Assembly: GCF_032854445.1 (NCBI RefSeq)
Contig: NC_088301.1
Location: forward strand, 54,237,187-54,301,186
Source of the DNA: Liolophura sinensis
Taxonomy: Eukaryota; Mollusca; Polyplacophora; Chitonida; Chitonidae
DNA length: 64,000 nt
Direction: 5' to 3'
Shown piece by piece: positions 13,801 through 38,714 of this stretch; position 1 is the stretch's first letter, and every line of letters begins with the position of its first letter. Both the position numbers and the translations under genes were made by a program. The notes beneath the pieces are model-generated. The model made no database searches, had not been told where the DNA came from, and worked only from the letters and a program-made list of their open reading frames with translations.

Positions 13801-16800
13801 TTCCACTTTATTATTTTTTCCTTATAATCCAATGAATATTGTAGAAAAAAATTTAGAACTCTTCAAGTGGCTCATTTTCACTCCAGAACTATTATACATT
13901 CTTGGAGAAAAGTCAAAATAGGAAATTACCTATGCTATGTTTACAAACCACTGCCTAGCCACTGAATTAAAGCTATTCAAGTACGGTATCAGAAATTATG
14001 CATACAGCTTGCTAACATAAAACTGGTCACAGGGAACCATTTCGAAATTGGGGAAAGAAAAAACTAACTTGTTGAAGACAACCAAGAGAAACCTCATGCT
14101 GGGTCTGATCTGTGTAAGTGCCAGTAGGGTGGAAGTCTTCCCTGTTCCTAGATAAAAAGAACAAAAACATCACTAATGACTGATTTTCTTTCTTCCACTG
14201 CACTTAAAGTCTTCACTTATATGAAAGGTAAGTCAAGAATGTGCTTGTGTACAAAATTGCCACAGAGCAGAATTTCTGAAGAAGCCAAATACTAAAAAAT
14301 CATCATAAAAGTAAAGCAAAACAATTTACCTTTCATATTCAGTCTTTAGCTGTAAGTGTTTTAAGTGGATAGATAACATTATTTATTTCATTTGATAGGT
14401 GTTTTATGCCGTGCTAAAGAACATTTCACTTATAAGATGGCGGCCAGCATTATGGTAGGAGGAAATTGGGCAAAGCCCGGGGGAAACCCACGACCATCTG
14501 CACGACCCATCATCTCGGAGACCTTCCCAAGTAGAGGCGGAGAGGAAGCCAGCATGAGCTGGACTTAAAGTCACAATGACCGCATTGGTGAGAGGCTCCT
14601 AAATCATTGTGCTGTTCTGGCATGCTAACCACTTCAGCTGAGGAGGCCCCCGGCTAGATAACAGAGCTAGTATCTACGTCGAAATGTTGCTAAAGAATAA
14701 ACAAGTTGTGAATCAAATAATTATGCATGGTTTTAAATCATGTTTACTGTAGACTCCTATGTATGTGTATAACAAGCTAAAAGTGACATACCTGCAAAAG
14801 CTACAATTTTAACAACTTCTCCATGCCTGATTTCATAGTTGCAAATTCGTAGCTGTTCGTTTGTGAGGCACAAATTTGAATCTCCTAATCTGTAGAAGAA
14901 TAAATTATACCAAATTATTCTGCTTTCATGTTTCAATTAATTGTACATGCGAGGCTGCTTAGACAACTAATACATACATTTACTCCTGAGAGAACATGAG
15001 CTTTCCAGTTCTCATTTCTAACCATCTACTGACCAGAAAAAAATGCAAGAAGAAATGATAGAGAGTTTGCATGATCTCACCGAAGATGCTGTTCCTTCAA
15101 ATTTCTTCTCAGCGAAGACTGGACATTGCCTTGGTTCCCTGCTGAGTTCTCGAATAAGTATAGCGCACAATACAGCCTGTAGTGCATTCTTGAGAAAATT
15201 AAAAAGAAAAGAAAAGAAAGTGTGAATATTAAAACTTTGGCATAATTACATGTGCTAGATACAGATGGTGTATATTCAGCATTTTGATCTGTACTTGTAT
15301 GTTCATAACTTTCATATCTTTTTCCGGATGCTGAGAATGGTTGACTGATATAAAAAATGGCTGTTAACAAAATTTGGTTTGCCTTCGATGTGACAGGTGA
15401 TTTGTGATATGTCTTTATTATTCATTGATAATAAGGTGACATAAAGTCAGAACTACTGTAGAATTAAGGAAACATTATGACGACAGCACACATGAAAAGG
15501 CTGAGTTAGTTAATGGAAGAGTACAGATCTGCATGCTTGAAAACTAAGCTGGGAAGAATGAGACATATCTTACATCCAAATTACAAAGTACAGTGACACT
15601 GGTCTAAGCAGATACAAGATTAAGCAGTGTAGGGTAGTGACAGAAAGGGTGAAAAAACTTTACTACCATCTGTGTTGCTGCTAAACTTCTGCAACCTATC
15701 ACAGCACTAAGGTTAATTATAAAAAAAAAATTGAAGCCTAAAATGTTGTCAATTAACTTCCAGATTTGCACCATCTTCATGTACAGGGAAAACAATGGGT
15801 TTTACCATACTCACAGGAAACTATTTTCAAAACTATTCACAAGATGACATAAAGCAAATAAACTCCAAGATGACTGCAAAAATAAAAACTATTACCAGTA
15901 GGATATATACTATATACATAACTTTATACATCCAAAGCCTTCTTCAGATCATTGTTCACTTGGGACAACATTGCATATTTGCAAAGTCTGATAATCTTTT
16001 AAAGGTTCTGCTCAACTGCACAGAAGTTCTACATTTACCACAAAACAATGCTGTACTGGTATGGCTTAGTAAAGGTCTAACTAAATTATTTATCTGATAG
16101 TTGCCTAAAACTATATTCAAAAATTTTATGCTCGTACAACTGTAGTCTGTTATATGGATGGAACCGGAGTGCCCACGGTAACCACTGACCTTTGACAAGT
16201 TACCAATGAGCTTTCCAACATGTGACCTGCAGATAAGCAAACCATACTAATGCAAGACAAATGATGTTCAATCCAATTTAAATGGCTACAAAAGTGTCAC
16301 AATTTGAATGGTAACAAGAGCATGACTGACTTGTTGATTTCACCAAGCATGCCACGGCCACAAGGACAGCACATAAGGGCATGAGAATATACAAATTCCC
16401 TTTGCAATGCCAGGTAAGATCTTGCCCCCTTTGGTTCTCTGCCTGGATTTAAGGGTTGGAATACTACTGCAGATTTCAACAATAAAACAACATATAATTA
16501 CACAATTACACATAATTAATTATTATAGGCAAATAGTGAGAATTAGAGTAGGTGCATTACCCATTAAAAATCCCATTGCGTACTCGTAACTTGAATGCCA
16601 AAAAAAATGTTGCCAGGCAGTATAATGCTTCCAGAATCATAATGGATGAGCACTTAGACTGTATGCTGAGTAAACTGGTCAAGAGATTGGACACATCCTT
16701 CACAGACTTTGCGATGACCACAAGAATAGCCAACACACATGCAGGATGGGGTTCCTGAATCAAATATAAAAACATATAATCTTTAACTCATGACTGTTAA

Positions 16801-19800
16801 TATCTAATTACCGCAGTCATCATGTAGATGCAATAAGATATCCACTACACAATAAAGTCATGCTGAAGATAAAAAGTTTCAATTTAGAGTTATTTGACTC
16901 TTGAGTATAACTTTAGATCAGCAATTAGAACACAGTAGAATGGATATCATTTACTCAGAGTATAAATGATACAGTATAGTTTTTAGTGAGAGCACATAGG
17001 AGCTATGAAGATAGGCTGTACATAGACTGATTTAACTTTCAAAATACAAGTACATGTACTTTGTACATGCTCTATGCAAATCTTACACCCCTACAGACTT
17101 CATATTGATTATTTAATACACAATCAGACTTGAGATAGCATTATTCTGTGAATTCAAAAAAGTTTATATATTCAGGCATTTTGTAAATATGGGTACAAAT
17201 AATGCACCAAATGCATTCACACTTTTTTTCTTGGCTCCTGACAGACATATTACTTACAGAAACAATATAAACTGGAGCCATTTATATATGCCAGTGTAAT
17301 GTGCTTTTTGTTCAAACAATACAATGGAACCCTCTTCCGTTTTAATGTTTAATTCTTCAACAAACTAAGATACCTTTATGTAGGTCATACTTCACTTACA
17401 AGATGGCAGCACAAATATTCACCCAAAGAGAGCTTAAAATATTAGCCATATCAGCGAAAGGCATGGGATCACCAGTCATGAAGACCACCTCACTTGAGCT
17501 ATGAGTGCTACAACATTTTATTGACACCCCAGGCAACATACCTGCAAACACTATCAAAACATTGTGAAAGTCAAGGCTTTGTTCATAACTCACTCCAAAT
17601 AGGAAACAATCCATGAATCTCTCATTCATCAAGGCAATGGCCCAATGGTATTTTGGGGTTTTCTGAAGGCATTCCAGAAGTCTATCAGAGTTCAACTGCT
17701 TGTGGTTCATCATGTGTCTAAAAACAAAACAAATCCCATTTAAGTGAAATGCTTAATAGTTAGAAAAGTCACAGGTGTTTTAAATGTACATTATTTTTCT
17801 GGAATTGGAGAGGATGACCCAGTGAAGATGCCAAAGAAAAGTACTGCACATTGTGAAGAATTTGACAATCATTCAATTAAGAAACAATCATATATGACAA
17901 TGATAAGCTAGTTGTAGAATATTTTGCATCCAACGTTATAAATGAAAAAGGTTTATCGATCTTCAGGTAAATCCAACTGTTTTCCTTCATAGCTGAGAAT
18001 GGTCTCAAGGCAGTCTGACCCTCAAAAGAGATGATCAAGCTGCAAAATTTGCAACGTCCATTAATATTGTTTTGAAATATCGTAAACAAACTTTTAAACA
18101 CATGCAGTATATGCATCCCTCTTAACTAGGAAAATTTGCAACAGCATTTAAGATACTGACCTATATTCACTTTTGATGGTAGCTACGAAAGCTCTTTTTA
18201 TAGCCACAATTTTACTTACTGATTGTGATTAAAGTTTTATCATGTTCCACATCCTGTTTCATCGCCAACATATTTAATATCAACACAACAGCACATTTAA
18301 TCTTACTCTTTAATCTCAAATAAACATACTGTGTATCACTTCATATAGCAAACATGTAATACAGAACTTCTACAGTACATGTATGTACTTATACCTTATT
18401 AACCCTGTGAGAAAGTCATTTTTCTCTGCCATTCCATTTTCCATTAGGAGTTCAATCATCTCACTACGTACAGAACCATAGCTTTTTGATAGCTGAAAAT
18501 ACTTCTTCTTCCAATGCAAAAACTACAATGCAAATAAATTAATAATAAGACAAGATACATGTAAGAACTATGTTGCTGTGTCCTGTAATGATATAAATGC
18601 AACAGAACCACTGCAGTCTTCTAATATTTCAAGTTTTCAAAATGGATATAAATCTATATCCACAACTAATAAACATTTTCATTTTAATTTACAACATTTT
18701 ACTCCTTACATGTATGTAACATGTTTAGCCTATATATTTTTAGAAGAACACAAATACAAAAGAAAAATTTCTTCAAGCCAAACCCCCAACACTTTAGATT
18801 CCAAATTTAAGTCTTAAAACCTACTCTCTCAACCATAAAATACATGTAGTACCTGGGGGTTTGATATGATTTGGTTCCAAGCTTTGCAAACTCTGTTTGC
18901 ATTCAGATACAAGTCTTGAACTGGCAGGAAGCAGAAAATATTTTCCATGACTTCAGCTGGTAAAAGTTCAAACGTGTTGGTTTTATCTACAGGATCACAT
19001 GGATATCTCCCGGAGCCCAAGAGTCCATACCTGTCTACCACATCTAGGAGATCATTGTCATTCATCTCGCTACTGCTGAAGGCATCTGAATCATCATCTG
19101 CATGCAACATTGTGGTGCTTTCAGTTTGAAGCACAGGCAGAATGCCATGGCTTTTAACATATGGAGTACAACTGCCAAGGACATTCCTAGACACTTTTTT
19201 TTTATCAGAGACTGAATCAGGACAGCACTCCACAACGTAAATTGAACTTTTTCCAACCTTTTTTAGAGGTGAAAACATTTTTGATGGTGTTCGCTGACTG
19301 CTCTGTGACGTAGATGGTGACATCTCCTGTGTGGAAAGCTCTGGTGTCCAAGCTCTCTCTTCACTGCCACTGGGGTTGCTTTGACTGTTTGTCATTTCCA
19401 TGTCACTTAATGCAGTTTGGCTAGTTTCTTTCTGGCAATTTTCACTTGAGAAATAATTGGTTATGAGGTTCATCTGAGTGGGTCTACACTTAGAGCAACG
19501 CTTGGGGCTAGGAGTGTTTTTTTTTTTGGCAGGTGATCTCTCTTTACTCTCAAAGGAGCAAGTAGGTGAAGGCATGTTTCCAGTATAAAGTTTCTTACTG
19601 GATACAAATTCATTAAGCCTACACTCTGTGCTCTCTTTCACATATCTAGGCCTGAGACCCTGATGCGGGTCTCGCGAACTCCGAACAACTGCTAATGGTG
19701 TAGTCAATGCTGCAACACCTGTTGGAGATTTGCTGTACTTCAAGCAGTCAGTTGTATCTAGGTGAATCTTTATCTTTTTGCAGCAAGGTCCCTTTGGTTC

Positions 19801-20031
19801 CTCCACACGACTAGTCATGTCAGGTGCTACCTTACTACCTGGGAGACAAAGCTGTTTTCTGTATGCCTCATCATCTTTAATGGTGCTGCTATAACTAGGG
19901 CTACCGACGTGGTTCTCACACCAAGGTTTCTCGTTCAAGTTGTTGTTGTTAAAACTTTCACGTTGTAAACACAGTGGGTTGCAATCTTTATCCGAATTTG
20001 AGCTTGTCGCTTTATGTGGATGCTCAGACAT
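4812..20031 (-). CDS. FBH1: F-box DNA helicase 1, 20 coding exons, 1174 aa
   Basis: UvrD/SF1A 3'-5' helicase and F-box subunit of an SCF ubiquitin ligase; in the nucleus the family unwinds DNA at stalled forks and displaces RAD51. Coding exons, in order: 20031-18853, 18522-18395, 17717-17594, 16754-16561, 15188-15081, 14889-14792, 14147-14069, 13647-13558, 13180-12955, 12642-12477, 11337-11201, 10856-10760, 10537-10413, 8707-8632, 8418-8233, 7912-7799, 7008-6890, 6017-5909, 5627-5587, 4940-4812. They sum to 3525 nt with every phase matching. Visible motifs: basic NLS-like stretch about 166-181, PIP-like MNLITNYF 187-194, F-box from about 354, Walker A AGTGKTS 610-616, Walker B DEAQD 790-794, [12 protein letters not shown] 814-825, QSFRFG 843-848, HKAKGLEF 1012-1019, YVAITRA 1058-1064. 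The ATG at 20031 (G at -3) is preferred over an in-frame ATG at 20097, which would add 22 residues in a poor context. Exon 19 (41 nt) is the least certain. Confidence 0.93.
5300..5555 (-). repeat. tRNA-derived SINE copy (AAAT-tail family)
   Basis: Reverse-strand, diverged copy of the element seen more completely at 33447-33729. Shared landmarks are the TTTATTTGAT tail, the blocks matching the GTGGGAGG and GAAGCCAGCATG segments, and the GTGAGAGGCTCCTAGGTCA block before the tRNA-like head. It lies in the last FBH1 intron, between the 41-nt exon and the terminal exon. Confidence 0.7.
8778..8850 (-). repeat. SINE fragment abutting a minisatellite
   Basis: The short block containing GGTTGCTGGTAGACCTTCC and GAAGCCAGA matches the middle of the AAAT-tail SINE in reverse orientation. 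The 31-bp minisatellite begins directly after it, so the array may have grown from the edge of the element. Confidence 0.5.
8849..9783. repeat. 31-bp minisatellite, about 30 copies
   Basis: Head-to-tail array of a 31-bp unit; its core is TGAACCTGAACCTCATGTG followed by TTGTACC. Copies differ by single substitutions, for example CCCATT/CCAATT and GAACC/GGACC/GAAGC, and are sometimes arranged in higher-order alternation. It lies in the FBH1 intron between exons 13 and 14. The open frame through it on the minus strand is a by-product of the periodicity. Confidence 0.95.
13285..13500 (-). repeat. Diverged SINE-like copy
   Basis: Begins with TTTATTTATTTATTATTTG and a block resembling the reverse complement of the SINE 3' end (GTTTTAAGGACATACTCAAG, then CACTTAT). 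The rest has diverged from the other copies and may be a separate subfamily. It lies in the FBH1 intron between exons 8 and 9. Confidence 0.5.
14370..14652 (-). repeat. tRNA-derived SINE copy (AAAT-tail family), near full length
   Basis: Reverse-strand copy in the FBH1 intron between exons 6 and 7. It reads TTATTTATTTCATTTGATAG, then GATGGCGGCCAGCATTATGG, GGAAACCCACGACCATCTG and GAAGCCAGCATGAGCTGGAC, and ends in GAGAGGCTCCTAAATCATTG and a tRNA-like head. Block order matches the copy at 33447-33729. Confidence 0.8.
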
Positions 20032-20589
20032 GACGCTTGTCTTTGTTGCTGACGGTGGCTGGCTACTCAACAGGAAGGCAACGCATAGCAGATACACATA
20101 TGTTCCTCTTGTCTCTTAGGTTAAGGTCTTGTCTTCCGTTTTCGTTTTCGCAGTTGGCATCTTATCACTGTCTCCAACAGCAACGAAAAAATCAAACATT
20201 TATCTTAATTAAAGTTAACAGGTTCACTGTAGAAAAATTAACATCTTTACAATACTATAATCGATGGCAATTAAGTGTAAGTGAGAGGAAATTATGTGAA
20301 TTGTCTACTTTGAATGTAGTTATTAATGGCTTAAGGGTCTTATTTGAATCTCAGCTTGCGCGGGGTTAGTCGCTGGCTGACTGATGTGCTCATATAGGAA
20401 GGATTATGAATCGGAAATAGACGGTTGCATCAATCGCCACCGTAGTTTTTCTTCAGTGAAAAGTTGACAGACCTTCTCTGAATTAGATCCATAAACTGTC
20501 ATCCTGGTAGCATAGTCTGCGAAGTTTAAATTAGTGTACATTACAAATACAAGCAAAAATCTCACTATGCCCTACCACACTGCATAATA
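20032..20589. promoter_or_regulatory. Probable bidirectional promoter of FBH1 and ANKRD16
   Basis: The 558 bp between the two divergent start codons must contain both 5' UTRs and both core promoters, unless an upstream non-coding exon exists. No TATA box is obvious. A small CpG-containing block (TTGCGCGGGG, about 20355-20365) lies between the genes. Promoter function is inferred from gene orientation and spacing, not from a recognised element. Confidence 0.6.
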
Positions 20590-34341
<13,752 letters not shown>

Positions 34342-36375
34342 CTCACAAGTCGAGTCTTACACTCCTGTGGCTAAATATCTGTGTTTACATGGGATACTTT
34401 AAAAATATATCATTGTGATACTACAGTAATTCGCAGCATGAAGCTATGACTAAATATATTTATATTTAAGAGAAAAAAAAGTTTTAGTATTTACCTTCAA
34501 GGTGTGGTTTTTGGTCCTGAAGACCATTTGCTCAAAGCTCAAAGGACTATCATACCACATTTAGGTGTAGACATGTACATGTACATAATGTAAATAACTT
34601 AATATGAGATACTGGAAAAATGTGATATTTTGTGACCTTTCATGTATCATTACATTACATCACAAAATTTATGACAGTGCCTCTTGTTTGTAAACAAGAG
34701 TGATATATCTAAAAGCATTGCATTTATTGTGCGGAGGTTTTTCATACATGTAAAGCTCAACATTACACCAGGGGGATGTTCCGTTGTTGATGTTTTGTTT
34801 GTAACTTATAAAATTAACAACTTAATCGCTAGTGTGTATTCTGTACATGTATTTAGCTCAAGCTTTGCATACATAAACTGCAATGACACGAAGAAGGTGT
34901 TCTTTTTCTTGAAGTTGCTAATTACCATCAGTAACAAAATTTATGACTTAGTTACTATTTTGTTACATTGTATATTAAGATATCTCAGAAAGTACTTTTG
35001 GATTACTCCCAACTTTAACATTCGTATGTTCTAAAGCTGAGTTTTTTGGTAGCCAAGCTTCTTTGCTTCAATAGACTTGCTACCTCTTCTATTTTTCATG
35101 TGTGTATTGCACACCTTCATTTAACTATGTGTCTGTTATCAGTTGTATGTAAGCCTATTCAGTATACAGTGTATTAGGCTACTACTCATAATATTATCTT
35201 CACCAGATGTCTCAAATCAAATCAGCAGGAAATATTAGCCCATGTTGCATAAGAGCAGAAACTGATTTGATGAGAGGGCATTGATGCACATGTACTTGGA
35301 CTTGGTGCCGTTATGGATGACCTGTTGTGAATTTTCACAGACAACAAAAGTATATCTATTTCACCAGTTATACATACATGTACATGTAATAGTAAATGAA
35401 TCTGCCAAGAGATTTTTTGCTTATACTAGGTTAGTCATGTTTTTTTTTTTTGTCATGGAAAGTTGAGTGCCTAGGGCTAACCACAGACCTTTTGCTATCT
35501 GCTGATGAACTTTCCCATGTGTGATGTAGGCCTACTATTGCAATAGGCTATGTTACATTTGATTTAAGTTACACCCTCTTCATAAAATAGGTCCAAGATA
35601 TGCATAACATTTTTGTTGACAACATGTTGTCAATAATCTATGCAAAAGTCCTATTGAATAGTAGAGAAATCTGTAAATTCCATGTTATATCAACATATTG
35701 CCAGGAATTAAATACATTTATGTTTATGTCTATACATGTATGTATTCCACACTGTATAAAGTTGTAAGGCTGCTCTGGTGGTGGACTTGGTTCCAAACAC
35801 TAAGATATAAACTAATATTCAGTTTTACAATTTGGATTTAATCCTTTGTACGGAAGTTTCTATTCGTAAAAGGTACAAATCTTTGGCCTGTTTTAAGTAC
35901 ATTCCTCCCTACAACCGGGCTTAGTTGTTCAATTTATGATAGTCCTGCTGAGTGAAGTGTGCACCAACTTTGGGAACAATACATCACAGTAAAGGAGTCT
36001 TGTTAAGGCTGTCATTATCTACCTCCTAAACCATGTATTTTTTATTTCATTGGCGATTTGTACTTATATCGTCCATAACCCTCCAGAGGTGATGTACAAG
36101 TACCGGTCATCATGTCCGTCGACAGATCTGTCTGTAATGATTTCTTGTTCACACAACTCTTTCCCCAGTTCTACCCAGACATTTGTAAGACTTATCAGTT
36201 ATAGTTGTCACCCTTTTGAAGAATCTGGATTTTGAGACCTTGTCAATGCAGATTCTCTCATTCTAATGGGATTCATGAATCTTAACAGATGTGTTTGGAA
36301 CATATAAAAAAGCGCTTTATTTTACGTGCACACCATATCTGATGCCTTTTGTCAGATGTATGCACACTCTTTTCA
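34342..36375. other. ANKRD16 3' flank, no gene seen
   Basis: AT-rich sequence after the ANKRD16 stop codon. It should contain the 3' UTR, but I could not pick a convincing polyadenylation site. Several TACATGTA palindromes occur. No open frame here resembles a known family. Confidence 0.5.
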
Positions 36376-37043
36376 AGACCTTTACCATTTGGCTAGTTAC
36401 TGACAAACTTTACCAATTGGCAAGTTACTGACGAACTTTACCGATTGGCAAGTTACTGACGAACTTTACCATTTGGCAAGTTACTGACGAACTTTACCAA
36501 CTGGCATGTTACAGACAAACTTCACCATTTGGCATGTTACTGACGAACTTTTCCGATTGGCAAGTCACTGACAAACTTTACCATTTGGCAAGTTAATGAC
36601 AAACTTTACCATTTGGCAAGTTACTGACGAACTTTACCATTTGGCATGTTACAGACAAACTTCACCGTTTGGCAAGTTACTGATGAACTTTACCGATTGG
36701 CAAGTTACAGACAAACTTTACCAATTGGCAAGTTACTGACGAACTTTACCGATTGGCAAGTTACTGACAAACTTTACCATTTGGCAAGTTACTGACAAAC
36801 TTTACCAACTGGCATGTTACTGACAAACTTTACCAACTGGCATGTTACAGACAAACTTCACCGTTTGGCAAGTTACTGATGAACTTTACCGATTGGCAAG
36901 TTACAGACTAACTTTACCATTTGGCATGTTACTGACGAACTTTACCATTTGGCATGTTACTGACAAACTTTACCATTTGGCAAGTTACTGATAAACTTTA
37001 CCGATTGGCAAGTTACAGACAAACTTTACCATTTGGCATGTTA
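36376..37043. repeat. 28-bp minisatellite, about 24 copies
   Basis: Unit GACGAACTTTACCATTTGGC followed by AAGTTACT. Recurrent variants are GACAAAC/GACGAAC, CCATTTGG/CCGATTGG/CCAACTGG and AAGTTACT/ATGTTACA; they appear in repeated combinations, so larger blocks have been duplicated. It lies between the convergent genes ANKRD16 and TAFAZZIN. Confidence 0.95.
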
Positions 37044-37138
37044 CATGAACAAAATTTTTTCGGCTGGAACCGTATGTCATGCTCTGAGTAAATTTTCAAA
37101 ACGTGCACATGTACCTGCATTACATACATTTACATCAG

Positions 37139-37262
37139 GTTCTAACACAAAAGTTTGAAAGGGACTAACACACGTGTGTAGGACAGGGTCAAACACAAGC
37201 ATGTAGGATAAGGTCTAATACAAACCTGTAAGACGGGGCTAACAATTTGTGTAGGACATTCC
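37139..37262. repeat. Degenerate ~25-bp tandem repeat, about 5 copies
   Basis: Imperfect units of the form CTAACACA, 5-7 variable bases, then TGTAGGACAGGGT. It follows the 28-bp minisatellite after about 95 bp. Confidence 0.6.
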
Positions 37263-38279
37263 TGGGTACACATAAGGGTAGTAAGGGGCCTATTAAAACA
37301 CACTGAAGCACAAACAAGAAATCCTAGAGAAAAATTCCATCAGAATCTTTATTCCAAAACAAAGTGAATGTGAATGAGTGGAGATTGGTTACTGTGTTAA
37401 AGTTATGCAAAATCAACTTACGGCCATGGGAAGTGGCGTACCTTGGCCAGCCTGTTGCCAGGAAAGATGTTATTATGAAAGACCACCTCACACTGAGAGT
37501 TAAATGTACCATAGGTTACATGTACTTAAATCTGAATTTGCAAGATCTACTTTGGTTTACCATGGAAAATACATGTTGCACCTGTGAAAAGACTAACATT
37601 TCATGAAATATGTTCAATATGGTATGCATCAGAGCTACAGGTAAAATATTAAAACTGCTTAGATAAACAGCTCTCCAAGCCTTGAACAATGCAAGTCAAT
37701 ATCTGAGCTTTTTAGTTTTACCTTTCTTAACGGCAAATATTTAAACCCAGCCATATGCACAGCAGAATGCCTGTGCTAATAACATTATCGTATCACGCCA
37801 ATAACATCTAACAGACTACAATGAACGGTCCCACAAGCATCATCAGCTGCTTACAGTGACAAAGACCCACAGACAGTGATAGTGGGCCAATTAAAGAGAG
37901 ATGAAGGCAACAGGATCCTGCAGGAATAAAGAGCATACATTTACATATTTTTCCCAGTGATTACCATGATGTACTTACATTTATCTAAGGCTTTGGAAAT
38001 TGTAAATATTGACTGTTGGAAAAGGTGATATACAGAGTAAGCTTGCACATTTCTTCAAGATATTCAACTTATACAAAAAATAAGTACAAAATGTGCTTTA
38101 TAGGTTAACATGAGTGTGTACAAAGTCTCTAACAACAAACTTTATACTTTTGCACAGAATAAATACCTGGAAAGAATGACACTTAAATTCACTACATGCA
38201 ATGTAACGTTTACCTCTAAGAAAGGGTCATCATAATCTTTTGTAAGCTTAAACAGAAGCAAAATTAGTATCTGGAAGAA

Positions 38280-38545
38280 ACAAAAAAAAATTGTCACAAA
38301 CTGTCAGAATCAAACTGCACTGTAAATTAACATCAGTCTTTGCAAGAAATGACAAATATTCAGTTGGACAAACTGCGAATCAAACTTCTGTGAGGGAACA
38401 TTGCGATGAAATGGCAGAAGTATGGATTGTGTCAAAACTGTTGGAATCCAACTGTACTGCCAAAGAACAATATCTCGGAGAATTGACAAAAACACCCATT
38501 GTATCAAGAACTGTCACAATCAAAAAGCACTGCAAGGGAATAACT
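38280..38545. repeat. Degenerate ~70-bp tandem repeat, about 4 copies
   Basis: Each unit begins with a variant of TGTCAGAATCAAACTGCACT, seen at about 38302, 38373, 38443 and 38512. The rest is poorly conserved. The array lies 170 bp beyond the TAFAZZIN stop codon; the plus-strand open frames across it are probably not genes. Confidence 0.6.
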
Positions 38546-38714
38546 GCTGCTGCCTATTGTTATTTCTTTTTTTCACTCAAATTTCATACATTACACAGCT
38601 GACAATTTCTGAAATCATGGACAGAAAATATTGATTGCTGGTGGATAACAGTGATGATCACAGCACAAAAAACGATTTCATGAAGTCACACACAATGAGC
38701 TTTGGCCTTTATTG

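Noticed and set aside
17396-17593. Extension of the FBH1 exon 3 open frame to 17396
   Set aside because: A strong GTGAGT donor at 17593 gives phase 0 and joins correctly to exon 4 ([10 protein letters not shown]); the downstream donor at 17399 gives phase 2 and an early stop.
20032-20097. Upstream in-frame ATG of FBH1 adding MYLLCVAFLLSSQPPSATKT
   Set aside because: T at -3 makes a poor context and the added hydrophobic stretch would act like a signal peptide, unlikely for a nuclear helicase. An alternative start is not excluded.
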